DNA from: an uncultured Acidimicrobiia bacterium
Lineage (GTDB): Bacteria > Actinomycetota > Acidimicrobiia > Acidimicrobiales > CAIXPF01
DNA length: 38,749 bases
Reading direction: 5' to 3'
Assembly (NCBI GenBank): GCA_903921205.1
Contig: CAIXPF010000183.1
Coordinates: 1-38,749 of the forward strand
Below the pieces are notes generated by a model. The model searched no databases and had not been told where the DNA came from. It saw only the letters and a program-made list of their open reading frames with translations. Positions 7,735 to 15,655 of the stretch are shown in pieces. Positions within the stretch are counted from its first letter, which is position 1. Each line of letters starts with the position of its first letter. A program made the position numbers and the translations under genes.

Positions 7735-8652
7735 ATGGCTGCCATCGAGAGCCTGCTGGCATGGTCCCCGCTGCAACCGCTGTTCCGTCGCCGTTGCGCC
7801 GATCGGCTGGCCGTTCTCGCCTACCACGCCGTCACCTCGCCGGAGCACTTCGCCCGGCAACTCGACCACATCCGGGCCCACGGCGCGGCAGTGACCCTCG
7901 AGGAGGCGACCGACGCCCTGATGGGCCGGCGCCGTCTGCCTGCGAACGCCGTGCTCATCACCTTCGACGACGGGGACCGCAGCATCCACGACGTCGCCCT
8001 GCCCCTGCTCGTCGAACGCGCGATGCCGGCAGTGGCCTTCGTCGTCGCCGGCCTGCTCGACACCGAGACCCCGTTCTGGTGGGACGAGGTGCGGGGTTTG
8101 ATTGCCGCAGGCGGACGGGCGGACGGGCTCGAGGTGGCCATCGCCTCCGGTCAACGGCGCGCGCCGGCCATCGCGCTGAAGAAGGTCGACGACCAGGCGC
8201 GCCTCGCCGCGATCGACACCCTGCGGCGAACGGCAACACAACCGGTACCATCCCGGCCGCAACTGCGCACCGAGGAATTGCGAGCGCTGGAAACGGCCGG
8301 CGTGGCGATCGGGAACCACTCCCTCACCCATCCGTGCCTCGCCCGCTGCCCGCAGGACAAGATCCGCAACGAGATCTCGCAGGCCCACGACCTGCTCACC
8401 GCAGCGTTGGGCCACGAACCCACGACCTTCGCCTATCCGGACGGCAGCCACGACGCCCGGGTCCGGGATGCAGTCGCGGCCGCGGGCTATGACGTGGCCT
8501 TTGCGTTCGATCACGCCCTCGCGACGCTGCCTGCTCGAGACCCGCTGGCCGTCTCGCGGCTGCGCATCGACGCCGATGCCGACCTCGACCGCCTCCGCAT
8601 CATCACCTCCGGCCTGCATCCGGCGATCCATCGGCTGCGCGGCCTCGGCTGA
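7735..8652 (+). CDS. Polysaccharide deacetylase (NodB domain)
   Basis: This 305-residue enzyme removes N-acetyl or O-acetyl groups from a polysaccharide such as peptidoglycan or chitin-like polymers. The NodB motifs are present: TFDDGD (motif 1, catalytic base and metal Asp), NHSLTHPCL (motif 2, the H-x3-H zinc ligands) and FAYPDGSHD (motif 3). There is no obvious signal peptide, so the substrate may be cytoplasmic or lipid-linked, as in some capsule and exopolysaccharide systems. The N-terminal LAVLAYHAVTSPEHFARQLD block is typical of exopolysaccharide-type deacetylases. The start is ATG at 7735, after a weak AGGG; the longer open frame is antisense to the reductase gene. The enzyme is not clearly part of a cluster here. 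Confidence 0.88.
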   Translation: MAAIESLLAWSPLQPLFRRRCADRLAVLAYHAVTSPEHFARQLDHIRAHGAAVTLEEATDALMGRRRLPANAVLITFDDGDRSIHDVALPLLVERAMPAVAFVVAGLLDTETPFWWDEVRGLIAAGGRADGLEVAIASGQRRAPAIALKKVDDQARLAAIDTLRRTATQPVPSRPQLRTEELRALETAGVAIGNHSLTHPCLARCPQDKIRNEISQAHDLLTAALGHEPTTFAYPDGSHDARVRDAVAAAGYDVAFAFDHALATLPARDPLAVSRLRIDADADLDRLRIITSGLHPAIHRLRGLG

Positions 8653-8661
8653 CCGTCGTGC

Positions 8662-8705
8662 CGTACCGGTCGGTGCAGCGGCGCGACGCGGCACCGACCG
8701 GTACG
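8662..8705. terminator. Perfect 15-bp hairpin, bidirectional terminator
   Basis: CGTACCGGTCGGTGC (8662-8676) pairs exactly with GCACCGACCGGTACG (8691-8705) across a 14-nt GC-rich loop. It lies between convergent genes ending at 8652 (+) and 8728 (-), so it can serve both. No T-run follows. Confidence 0.78.
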
Positions 8706-8727
8706 ACCCGAGCTCGGTCGTCCCGGC

Positions 8728-9099
8728 TCAGACCGCGAGGGATCGGTCGTAGGTAGCGTCGCCGAAACCGAGCAGGCAGAAGAACACGAACGGCAACACG
8801 ATCATGCCGACCGCGAACCCGGTTCCCTTGCCGAATCCCTTCGCCACGCCGAGCAGCACCAACACCAGCACCACGATCTGCACGATCGGGACCAGCATCA
8901 GCAGGACCCACCAACCGGGCTTCCCGCCGATCTTGCACATCAGGTAGAAGTTGTAGATCGGGATGATGCAGCCCCAGCCGGGCTCGCCGGCCTTCTCGAA
9001 CATCTTCCACTGCGCCACGATCGCCACGACGGTCAACGCCAGCGCAACCACCGCGATGAGCCCGCCGAACGCCGCTCCGTTGTTTGCAGCCAAGAACAT
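8728..9099 (-). CDS. Small DUF5684-like membrane protein
   Basis: The 123-residue protein has about three hydrophobic segments (about residues 10-30, 65-88 and 93-112). The central motif WKMFEKAGEPGWGCIIPIYN, followed by GGKPGWW, is characteristic of small membrane proteins annotated DUF5684, often found beside signal peptidases. The function is unknown. The ATG at 9099 follows a purine-rich GGGGGGA on the minus strand. It sits 81 nt downstream of paaE on the same strand but is probably not part of the phenylacetate pathway. Confidence 0.8.
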   Translation of the reverse strand: MFLAANNGAAFGGLIAVVALALTVVAIVAQWKMFEKAGEPGWGCIIPIYNFYLMCKIGGKPGWWVLLMLVPIVQIVVLVLVLLGVAKGFGKGTGFAVGMIVLPFVFFCLLGFGDATYDRSLAV

Positions 9100-9180
9100 G
9101 TGGGTTCCCCCCTCGATCGACGAGCACCTCTCGCCGCCGGGAACCCTAGCCCTGCTCGTTCGGCCCGTTCACCGGGAGGG

Positions 9181-10260
9181 TCACGATCGCGACCCGGTGC
9201 CGGTGTCGAAGCTCAGCGTGACGTCACCGTCCACCGGGTGGGCCTGACAGGTCAGCACGAAGCCTTCCTGGATCTCGGCCTCGGTCAGCGCATAGTTCTT
9301 CGCCATGCGCACCGTGCCGTGGCTGACCTGCGCCTTGCAGGTGGCACACATGCCGCCCTTGCACGCGAACGGAACCTCCGGCCGCACCGCACGGGCGTAG
9401 TCGAGCAAGGTCGGACCGTCCGGGTCGACCGCGACCACCGAGCTGCGCCCGTCGAGAGTGAAGGACATCTGCAGCCGTCCGGTCCCGGCGTCGTCGGGCA
9501 CGTCGAGGCGCTCGATGCGCTGATCGAAGAACAGCTCGCTGTGCAGTTTGGACTCGGGCACGCCCAACCCGCCCAAGCAGGAGCGGAGGTCCTCGACCAT
9601 GTCGAGCGGGCCGCACAGGAACCAGGCATCCACACCCGGCACGTCGATGAGGGTTCCGGCGAGCTGACGGAGCTTGTCACCGTCGACACGGCCTTCGAAC
9701 AGCGGCACCTCGTGGGACTCGCGACTGAGGACGTGCACCACCTGGAAGCGCTCGGGGAAGCGGTTCTTCAACCCTTCGAGCTCCTCGAGGAACATGATCG
9801 TCGACGAGGCCCGGTTGCCGTACACCAGCGTGACGCGGCTGTCGGTCTCGACCTCGAGCACCGCCGCAATGATCGACAGCACCGGGGTGATCCCCGACCC
9901 GGCGGCCAGCGCGACGTAGCTGCCACGGCTCGCCGACGACGGCTGGTATCCGAACTCACCGATCGGGGCCATCACCTCGAGGGTGTCGCCGTTGCGCAGC
10001 TCGGTGTTGGCCCACGTCGAGAACCGACCGCCCGGTATGCGCTTGACCGCCACCGACGGCCGGCCACACTCGGGACGGCTCCAGATCGAGTACGAGCGAC
10101 GGACGTCCTCACCGTCGAGCTCGGCCCGCAGTACCAGGTGCTGGCCGGGCACATGACGAAAACGCTCCTGGAGGTCCTCGGGGACGTCGAAGCTGATCCG
10201 CACCGCATCATCGGTCTCGGCTTCGACGGCCACGGTGAGCCGATGGAACTCGACGGACAC
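9181..10260 (-). CDS. paaE: Phenylacetyl-CoA epoxidase reductase subunit PaaE
   Basis: PaaE takes electrons from NAD(P)H via FAD and a [2Fe-2S] centre to the PaaABC oxygenase, which epoxidises the ring of phenylacetyl-CoA. The 359-residue protein has the expected order. An FAD domain contains RSYSIWSRP (about residue 55), and an NAD domain contains GSGITPV (about 121). A C-terminal plant-type ferredoxin domain has CKGGMCATC and a final LTCQAHP, which supply the four iron ligands. The start is GTG at 10260, immediately after the paaD stop. It is the last paa gene of the minus-strand operon. Confidence 0.95.
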   Translation of the reverse strand: MSVEFHRLTVAVEAETDDAVRISFDVPEDLQERFRHVPGQHLVLRAELDGEDVRRSYSIWSRPECGRPSVAVKRIPGGRFSTWANTELRNGDTLEVMAPIGEFGYQPSSASRGSYVALAAGSGITPVLSIIAAVLEVETDSRVTLVYGNRASSTIMFLEELEGLKNRFPERFQVVHVLSRESHEVPLFEGRVDGDKLRQLAGTLIDVPGVDAWFLCGPLDMVEDLRSCLGGLGVPESKLHSELFFDQRIERLDVPDDAGTGRLQMSFTLDGRSSVVAVDPDGPTLLDYARAVRPEVPFACKGGMCATCKAQVSHGTVRMAKNYALTEAEIQEGFVLTCQAHPVDGDVTLSFDTGTGSRS

Positions 10261-10812
10261 CTACAGCTCCTTGAAGTAGTCGAACGGTTCGTCGCAGCGA
10301 CGGCAGCGGTACAACGCCTTGCACGCCGTGGACCCGAACTCACTCACCAGCGTCGTCTGCCGGGACGCGCAGCGCGGACAGCCCACCGCCGGGCGCACGA
10401 ACAACGTGCCGGCGTCGCCGGCCGGCGCCGTCGTCACCGGATGCGGGGCCGCGATCCCGTAGGCCACCAGCTTCGCCCGGCCCTCGGGGGTGATCCAGTC
10501 GGTGCTCCAGGCGGGTCGGAACACGGTGTCGACCTCGGCCCGAAGCCCTGCCGCGTCGAACGCAGCGACGATACGGGCGATGATGTCCTCCATCGCCGGG
10601 CAGCCGGAGTACGTGGGGGTGATGGTCACCACAAAGGTCCCATCGTGCTGCTCGACCTTGCGCAGCACGCCGAGGTCGGCGATGGTCAGCACCGGAACCT
10701 CGGGGTCGGTGACCGTGGCGGCGATGGCCCACCCCCGAGTCGTCGCGTCGCCGGGCGCAGCCGCATACCGGTCGGTATCGGGCCCGGCCGGGACGAGGGT
10801 GAACTCGCTCAC
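10261..10812 (-). CDS. paaD: Phenylacetyl-CoA epoxidase assembly protein PaaD
   Basis: The protein is about 183 residues. It carries a MIP18/DUF59-type domain, with TDPEVPVLTIADLG and TPTYSGCPAME as the characteristic stretches. A C-terminal zinc-ribbon-like CPRC ... CRRC follows. In known operons PaaD is needed for maturation of the iron clusters of the epoxidase. There are two tandem GTG codons at the 5' end. I prefer the second (10812), since it overlaps the paaC stop in GTGA, the same coupling seen elsewhere in this operon. The first GTG at 10815 would add one valine. Confidence 0.93.
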   Translation of the reverse strand: MSEFTLVPAGPDTDRYAAAPGDATTRGWAIAATVTDPEVPVLTIADLGVLRKVEQHDGTFVVTITPTYSGCPAMEDIIARIVAAFDAAGLRAEVDTVFRPAWSTDWITPEGRAKLVAYGIAAPHPVTTAPAGDAGTLFVRPAVGCPRCASRQTTLVSEFGSTACKALYRCRRCDEPFDYFKEL

Positions 10813-11567
10813 CACTCCACCCCGGGGTTGGCCCGATAGAGCGACTGCATCTCGGGCAGCAGATGGCCCAGCAACTCGGTGTGCAGTCCCTGGCGGCCGC
10901 CGATGCGCTGGTAGGGATCCTCCGGCAGGCGAAGACCGGCCTGAGCCAGCACGTCGCCGACCGTGGCGTCGAACGCCGGCCGGATCGATGCCGGGTCGAC
11001 CGCCACGCCCTCCGCCACCAGGGACGCCTCCACCTCGTCGGCGGCGAACAGGTCACCGGTGAACGGCCACAGGGCGTCGATCGCCGCCTGCATGCGGCAG
11101 TGGCTCTCCGCCGTCCCGTCGCCCAGACGCACCACCCACGTACCGGAATGACGCAGGTGGTAGCGGGCCTCCTTGGCCGCCTTCTCCGCGATGCCGGCAA
11201 GACGATCGTCGGTGCTGCGGGAGAGGCCCTCGTACAGCGGCACCTGGTAGGCGTCCACGAAGAGCTGACGGGCCATGGTCCGGGCGAAGTCGCCGTTGGG
11301 CTGTTCCATCAGCACGGCGTTGCGGAACCCCCGCTCGTCGCGCAGCATCGCCAACTGGTCCTCGTCACGGCCGGCGCCCTCGACCTCGGCCGCATAGGTG
11401 AGGAAGTTACGGGCCTGGCCGAGATGATCGAGACACACATTGGCCACGGCGATGTCGGCCTCGAGCTCCGGCATGCGCGACAGCAGGGCCCCGAGCTGTT
11501 GGCCCAGCACGAGGTTGTCGTCGCCGAGCCGGAGCAGATAGGTGAACAGCGGTGCGGGCGTGCTCAC
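10809..11567 (-). CDS. paaC: Phenylacetyl-CoA epoxidase structural subunit PaaC
   Basis: The 252-residue protein has a ferritin-like fold that lacks a catalytic iron site and scaffolds PaaA. Recognisable stretches are LRLGDDNLVLGQQLG near the N-terminus, the LDHLGQAR motif around residue 47 and AKEARYHLRHSGTWVVRLGD around residue 136, all typical of PaaC. The GTG start at 11567 overlaps the paaB stop in GTGA. The C-terminus LYRANPGVEW matches the conserved end of the family. Confidence 0.95.
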   Translation of the reverse strand: MSTPAPLFTYLLRLGDDNLVLGQQLGALLSRMPELEADIAVANVCLDHLGQARNFLTYAAEVEGAGRDEDQLAMLRDERGFRNAVLMEQPNGDFARTMARQLFVDAYQVPLYEGLSRSTDDRLAGIAEKAAKEARYHLRHSGTWVVRLGDGTAESHCRMQAAIDALWPFTGDLFAADEVEASLVAEGVAVDPASIRPAFDATVGDVLAQAGLRLPEDPYQRIGGRQGLHTELLGHLLPEMQSLYRANPGVEW

Positions 11568-11884
11568 AGGTGCCCCACCTCGTCGGGGATCGTGTAGAAG
11601 GTCGGGTGCCGGTAGGGCTTGGAGCCCTCGAACCAGTCGTCACGGGCGTCGGGATCGGAGGCGACGATGGCTGCGGAAGGCACCACCCACACCGACACGC
11701 CCTCGGCCCGCCGGGTGTACACGTCACGGGCGTGCTGCAGCGCGGTGTCCGCATCGGGGGCGTGCACGCTGCCGGCGTGGACGTGGTTGAGCCCGCGCCT
11801 GGCCCGCACGAACACCTCCCACAGGGGGTATCCCCCGACGGGCGCAGCGGTCGTCGTGGTTGTTCGATCGTTCAGGTCGTTCAT
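11564..11884 (-). CDS. paaB: Phenylacetyl-CoA epoxidase subunit PaaB
   Basis: The small subunit is 106 residues. PaaB bridges PaaAC heterodimers and is required for activity in vivo. The conserved core PLWEVFVRARRGLNHVHAGS is followed by A-D-A-D-T-A-L-Q-H-A-R-D-V-Y-T-R-R, where known family members align well. The ATG at 11884 is chosen, because the longer open frame overlaps paaA and codes for an arginine-rich shadow sequence. The first 17 residues are threonine-rich and probably disordered. Confidence 0.95.
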   Translation of the reverse strand: MNDLNDRTTTTTAAPVGGYPLWEVFVRARRGLNHVHAGSVHAPDADTALQHARDVYTRRAEGVSVWVVPSAAIVASDPDARDDWFEGSKPYRHPTFYTIPDEVGHL

Positions 11885-11895
11885 GTCACCCCTAC

Positions 11896-12891
11896 CTACG
11901 CCGTGGCCGCGAGGCCGCGGCCGTCCTGCTTGGCGGCGTGGGCCAACGCGGCCTCGCGCACCCAGGCACCGTCCTCCCAGGCCTTCACCTTGTGGGCGAG
12001 GCGTTCCCGGTTGCACGGACCGTTGCCGCGCACCACCTCCCAGAAGGCGTCCCAGTCGATCTCGCCGAAATCCCAGTGGCCCCGCTCCTCGTTCCAGGCC
12101 AGGGCCGGATCGGGAAGGGTCAGGCCGAGGAACTGCGCCTGGGGCACGGTCTGGTCGACGAACTTCTGACGGATCTCATCGTTCGTCTCGACCTTGATGC
12201 CCCACTGCATGGACTGCTCGGTATGGGTCGACTGTTCGTCGGGCGGGCCGAGCATGGCCAGGGACGGCCACCACCACCGGTTCAGTGCGTCCTGGGCCAT
12301 GTCCCGCTGCGCCTCGCTGCCGCGTGCCAACGTCATCATGATCTCGAAGCCCTGGCGCTGATGGAAGGACTCCTCCTTGCAGATGCGGACCATGGCCCGG
12401 GCGTAGGGGCCGTAGGAGGTGCGGGTCAGCGCCACCTGGTTGGCGATCGCGGCCCCGTCGACCAGCCAGCCGATGGCCCCGACGTCAGCCCACGACAGCG
12501 TCGGGTAATTGAAGATCGACGAGTACTTCTGGCGACCCTGGTGCAGCAACTCGTTCAGCTCGTCCCGGGAGATCCCGAGGGTCTCGCAGGCCGAGTACAG
12601 GTACAGCCCGTGGCCCGCCTCGTCCTGGACCTTGGCCACCAGGATGGCCTTGCGTCGCAGGCTCGGTGCGCGGGTGATCCAGTTGCCCTCGGGCTGCTGG
12701 CCGATCACCTCCGAGTGCGCGTGCTGGGCGATCTGGCGGATCATCGTGCGCCGGTACGCCTCGGGCATCCAGTCACGCGGTTCGATCTTCTCGCCCGCAG
12801 CGATCAACTGATCGAATCGTTCCGCGGGCGTCGGGCCGTCCGTGGTCGCCGTGGTGAACGTGGACTGCTCCATGTCGGCTGTGCTCCCCAT
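11896..12891 (-). CDS. paaA: Phenylacetyl-CoA epoxidase catalytic subunit PaaA
   Basis: This catalytic di-iron oxygenase subunit turns phenylacetyl-CoA into its 1,2-epoxide, the committing step of aerobic phenylacetate breakdown. The length (331 aa) is normal. Iron-ligand motifs are [19 protein letters not shown] (about residue 90) and the [10 protein letters not shown] block (about 172), giving the E..ExxH pairs of the ferritin-like site. Two starts are plausible, ATG at 12891 ([10 protein letters not shown]) and ATG at 12873 (MEQS). The first has GGAG four bases upstream and the second GGGGAG ten bases upstream. It is first gene of the paaABCDE operon, driven by a candidate promoter at 12973-13001. 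Confidence 0.95.
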   Translation of the reverse strand: MGSTADMEQSTFTTATTDGPTPAERFDQLIAAGEKIEPRDWMPEAYRRTMIRQIAQHAHSEVIGQQPEGNWITRAPSLRRKAILVAKVQDEAGHGLYLYSACETLGISRDELNELLHQGRQKYSSIFNYPTLSWADVGAIGWLVDGAAIANQVALTRTSYGPYARAMVRICKEESFHQRQGFEIMMTLARGSEAQRDMAQDALNRWWWPSLAMLGPPDEQSTHTEQSMQWGIKVETNDEIRQKFVDQTVPQAQFLGLTLPDPALAWNEERGHWDFGEIDWDAFWEVVRGNGPCNRERLAHKVKAWEDGAWVREAALAHAAKQDGRGLAATA

Positions 12892-12936
12892 CCCGCTCCG
12901 CCGGCCTCGCCGGCGGGAGCGACGCTCGTCCGCCTC

Positions 12937-12950
12937 ATCGCAATTGCGAT
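12937..12950. promoter_or_regulatory. Perfect 14-bp palindrome, candidate PaaX operator
   Basis: ATCGCAATTGCGAT is a perfect palindrome in the AT-richest part of the paaA-paaX divergent region. It lies just downstream of the predicted paaA transcription start, a place where a bound repressor would block elongation. A second, imperfect copy of its right half (ATTGTGTATCATG, 12976-12988) overlaps the predicted -10, 33 nt away. The regulator link is inferred from position. Confidence 0.55.
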
Positions 12951-12972
12951 ACATCAGCTACTCGATGCGCTC

Positions 12973-13001
12973 AGTATTGTGTATCATGTCCGCACCGTCA
13001 A
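12973..13001 (-). promoter_or_regulatory. Candidate sigma-70 promoter for paaABCDE
   Basis: On the minus strand, TTGACG (13001-12996) is followed by 17 nt and AATACT (12978-12973). The match to TTGACA is five of six bases, and to TATAAT four of six. It points toward paaA about 80 nt away. Such a match is notable in DNA this rich in GC. Confidence 0.55.
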
Positions 13002-13049
13002 GGATCGATCTGCTGCGGGCTGCAACGGCGGCACGCTCCCGGAGACCAC

Positions 13050-13994
13050 GTGCAACCCACGACGCGACCGGCACCGCCGGATCCCGCCCAACCCTGGCCC
13101 GACATCGCAGCGCTGGCCTGCACCTTCGCCGAGCGGCCCGACATCTCGGCGCGTTCGGTGCTGGTCACGATCTTCGGCGACTCGGTGATCCCCACCGGTG
13201 GCGAGATCTGGCTGGGCGATCTCATCGCCCTGTGTGCGCCCTTCGGGTTCAACGACCGCCTCGTGCGGACCTCGATGTTCCGCCTGAGCAACGAGGGGTG
13301 GTTCGAGATCGAACGGGTCGGGCGGCGCAGCCGCTACCGACTGACACCAGCCGCCACCGGCGAGTTCGCCGACGCCGACGAGCGGATCTACCGGGCACCC
13401 GGACCCGGCTGGCCCGACCGTGGCTGGGACGGCACCTGGACGCTGGTGATCCTCGACGGTCTCGCCGATCGCGCGGGCCGCGATCGCCTGTGCAGCGCCT
13501 TGCGGCGCCGGGGATTCATGGAGCTGTCCCCCGGCACCATGGCCACCCCGCATGCCGAGGGCGCCCGCACCGCCCATGATCTGCTGGCTCGTCATCCCGG
13601 CGACGGCCCCGTACCCGTGGCGCATGCCCGCTTCGAGCACCTCGACGAGCTCGTCGCCGCCGGTTGGCCGGCCGGCGGCTTCGGCCTCGAGCCACTCGCC
13701 GAGCGGTACTGCGGTCTGCTGGACCGCTATGGCTGGGCTGCATCGCCACCTCCGCAGGCCCCGACCGATCGCGACGCCTTCCTGGCCAGGACCATGCTGG
13801 TGCACGACCTGCGCCGGGTCCGCCTCGCCGACGCCGATCTGCCACCGCAACTGTGGCCACCGCAGTGGCCCGCGCCCTACGTCCTCGGCCAACTGGCGCA
13901 GGCCTACCAGCTGCTGTCTCCAGGTGCGTGGCGCTGGCTGCGAGCCGCCAGTGATTCCGCCCGGGCACCTCACCCGTTGCGCCGTTTCCACTGA
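13050..13994 (+). CDS. paaX: PaaX-type transcriptional repressor of phenylacetate catabolism
   Basis: PaaX is a winged-helix repressor that is released from DNA by phenylacetyl-CoA. The 314-residue protein begins with an unusual proline-rich leader of about 20 residues. The DNA-binding domain follows: ARSVLVTIFGDSVIPTGGEI, then DRLVRTSMFRLSNEGWFEIE and GRRSRYRLT, all typical of the family. The C-terminal effector domain contains the WDGTWTLVIL motif. The start is GTG at 13050, with GGAG five bases upstream. It is divergent from paaABCDE, with 158 nt between starts, which fits autoregulated control of the operon through sites in that gap. Confidence 0.9.
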   Translation: MQPTTRPAPPDPAQPWPDIAALACTFAERPDISARSVLVTIFGDSVIPTGGEIWLGDLIALCAPFGFNDRLVRTSMFRLSNEGWFEIERVGRRSRYRLTPAATGEFADADERIYRAPGPGWPDRGWDGTWTLVILDGLADRAGRDRLCSALRRRGFMELSPGTMATPHAEGARTAHDLLARHPGDGPVPVAHARFEHLDELVAAGWPAGGFGLEPLAERYCGLLDRYGWAASPPPQAPTDRDAFLARTMLVHDLRRVRLADADLPPQLWPPQWPAPYVLGQLAQAYQLLSPGAWRWLRAASDSARAPHPLRRFH

Positions 13995-14077
13995 CCCGCA
14001 CGATCACGGCACCGTCGCCACGACGCGCACTACGGTGACGCCGCGGCACGCACCGGCCCGCAGAAAGGGCGGCAACG

Positions 14078-14701
14078 ATGGACATCGAGTTGTGGGTCGA
14101 CCCGGTCTGCCCCTGGTGCTGGGTGACGGCCCGCTGGTTGGTCGACGAGGTCGCCGCCGCCCGCGACCTGCGCATCACCTGGCGTCCGTTCAGCCTGCTG
14201 GTCAAGAACGCCACCCCCACCGACAGCCCGTACTTCGCGGCATTGGAGCGCTCCTACGGCCTCCTCCGGGTCATGGAGGCGGTCCGGGCCGGCGACGGTG
14301 AACGTGCCCTGCAGCGCCTCTACTTGGCCTATGGCACCCGTATCCACCACCGACGGGACACCTTCTTCGACGTCGGCGACGCCCTCGCCGACGCCGGCCT
14401 CGACCGGGCCTACGCCGACGCCCTCACCGACGAGCGGTGGGACGGACCCCTACTTCGCCAACACCACGACGGCCTGGCCCTGGTCGGCGACGACGTCGGC
14501 ACACCGATCCTGGCGGTCCCGGGCGACGATGGCGCACGGTTCGGCATCTACGGCCCGATCATCACCCGGGTTCCGGACACCGAGGCCGCACTGCGGCTGT
14601 GGGACGGGGTGGTGGCCTGCGTCAGCACCGAAGGGTTCTGGGAACTGAAACGAACCCGCACCGTACGACCCGACCCCGGTCCCGAACCGGTGTCGGCCTG
14701 A
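14078..14701 (+). CDS. DsbA-fold mycothiol-dependent nitroreductase (Rv2466c-like)
   Basis: The 207-residue protein has a thioredoxin/DsbA fold and a CPWC active site (about residues 10-13) in WVDPVCPWCW. The layout matches mycobacterial Rv2466c as I know it: CPWCW-T-RW near the start, YGTRIHHR in the middle, VGDDVGTPIL later, and WELKRTRT at the end. Rv2466c is a mycothiol-dependent reductase of nitro compounds and oxidised proteins. If correct, this implies that the host makes mycothiol. It has a good ribosome site (AAGGGCGG) and lies 84 nt after paaX. Functional linkage to the paa genes is not evident. Confidence 0.85.
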   Translation: MDIELWVDPVCPWCWVTARWLVDEVAAARDLRITWRPFSLLVKNATPTDSPYFAALERSYGLLRVMEAVRAGDGERALQRLYLAYGTRIHHRRDTFFDVGDALADAGLDRAYADALTDERWDGPLLRQHHDGLALVGDDVGTPILAVPGDDGARFGIYGPIITRVPDTEAALRLWDGVVACVSTEGFWELKRTRTVRPDPGPEPVSA

Positions 14702-14719
14702 GGAGAGGAGCCAACGCCC

Positions 14720-15652
14720 ATGAGCCTGGCACCACATCGCGTCGACTACCTGCCGATCATCGACCGTCCCCGTATCGAGTGGCCCGGCGGCGCCCGGGTG
14801 GCGTGTTGGGTGGCACCGAACGTCGAGCACTACGAGTACCTCCCGCCACGGGACAGCCGGCGCAACCCCTGGCCCCGCACGCCATGGCCCGACGTACAGG
14901 GGTACGGCTACCGCGACTACGGCAACCGTGCCGGCTTCTGGAGGATGCTCGAGGCCTTCGACCGCTTCGACCTGCGGGCGACCGTGTCACTGAACCTCGC
15001 GGTGTTCGAGCACTACCCCGAGGTCGGTGCCGCCATGGTCGAGCGGGACTGGGAGGTGATGAGCCACGGCATCTACAACACCCGCTATCTCCACGACCTC
15101 GGCGAGGACGAAGAGCGCGCCTTCTACCGTGACTGCATCGACACCCTGGCCCGGCACACCGGCAAGCCGCTGCTGGGCATGCTGGGGCCGGCCGTGTCCA
15201 ACAGCGCACGCACGCCCGACCTGATGGCCGAGGCCGGCCTGCTCTACCACGCCGACTGGATGCACGACGACCAGCCCGTGCCCATCCGGGTGGAAACCGG
15301 GCGCCTGGTGTCGGTGCCCTACACCACCGAGCTCAACGACGTGCCGGTGTTCCTGCAGCACTACGACACCGACGAGTTCGTCGCCATGGCCAAGGCCCAG
15401 CTCGACCAACTCTGGGTCGAGGGCGAGCAGTCGGGCCGGGTCTTCTGCCTGGCCCTGCACCCCTACCTGATGGGCATGCCGCACCGGATCGCCCAGCTCG
15501 AGGAGATCTTCGATCACCTCCGATCCAAGGAAGGCGTGTGGCTCACCACCGCCGGCGAGATCGCCCAGCACTTCCTCGACCACCACTACGACGACTTCGT
15601 CGCCCATGCCGAGCGGTACCGTACCGACCCGGCCGGCGGGATCGGGGCCTGA
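14720..15652 (+). CDS. PuuE/NodB-fold amidohydrolase-like protein, copy A
   Basis: The 310-residue protein has a polysaccharide-deacetylase fold of the kind seen in PuuE allantoinase. Diagnostic stretches are VEHYEYLPP (about residue 35), YGNRAGFWRMLEAFDRF (about 69), MSHGIYN (about 114), SARTPDLMAEAGLLYHADW (about 160) and LALHPYLMGMPHRI (about 240). The usual NodB TFDDG is replaced by EHYEY, as in the PuuE branch, so this is not a sugar deacetylase with the common metal site. It may hydrolyse a cyclic amide such as allantoin or a hydantoin. A strong AGGAGAGGAG precedes the ATG. The next gene is a paralogue three bases downstream. Confidence 0.8.
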   Translation: MSLAPHRVDYLPIIDRPRIEWPGGARVACWVAPNVEHYEYLPPRDSRRNPWPRTPWPDVQGYGYRDYGNRAGFWRMLEAFDRFDLRATVSLNLAVFEHYPEVGAAMVERDWEVMSHGIYNTRYLHDLGEDEERAFYRDCIDTLARHTGKPLLGMLGPAVSNSARTPDLMAEAGLLYHADWMHDDQPVPIRVETGRLVSVPYTTELNDVPVFLQHYDTDEFVAMAKAQLDQLWVEGEQSGRVFCLALHPYLMGMPHRIAQLEEIFDHLRSKEGVWLTTAGEIAQHFLDHHYDDFVAHAERYRTDPAGGIGA

Positions 15653-15655
15653 GCG

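Noticed and set aside
9181-13994. Complete phenylacetate degradation pathway
   Set aside because: Only the epoxidase (paaABCDE) and regulator are present. Ligase, isomerase, ring-opening and thiolase genes are not adjacent, and the crotonases at 36-38 kb cannot be assigned to it.
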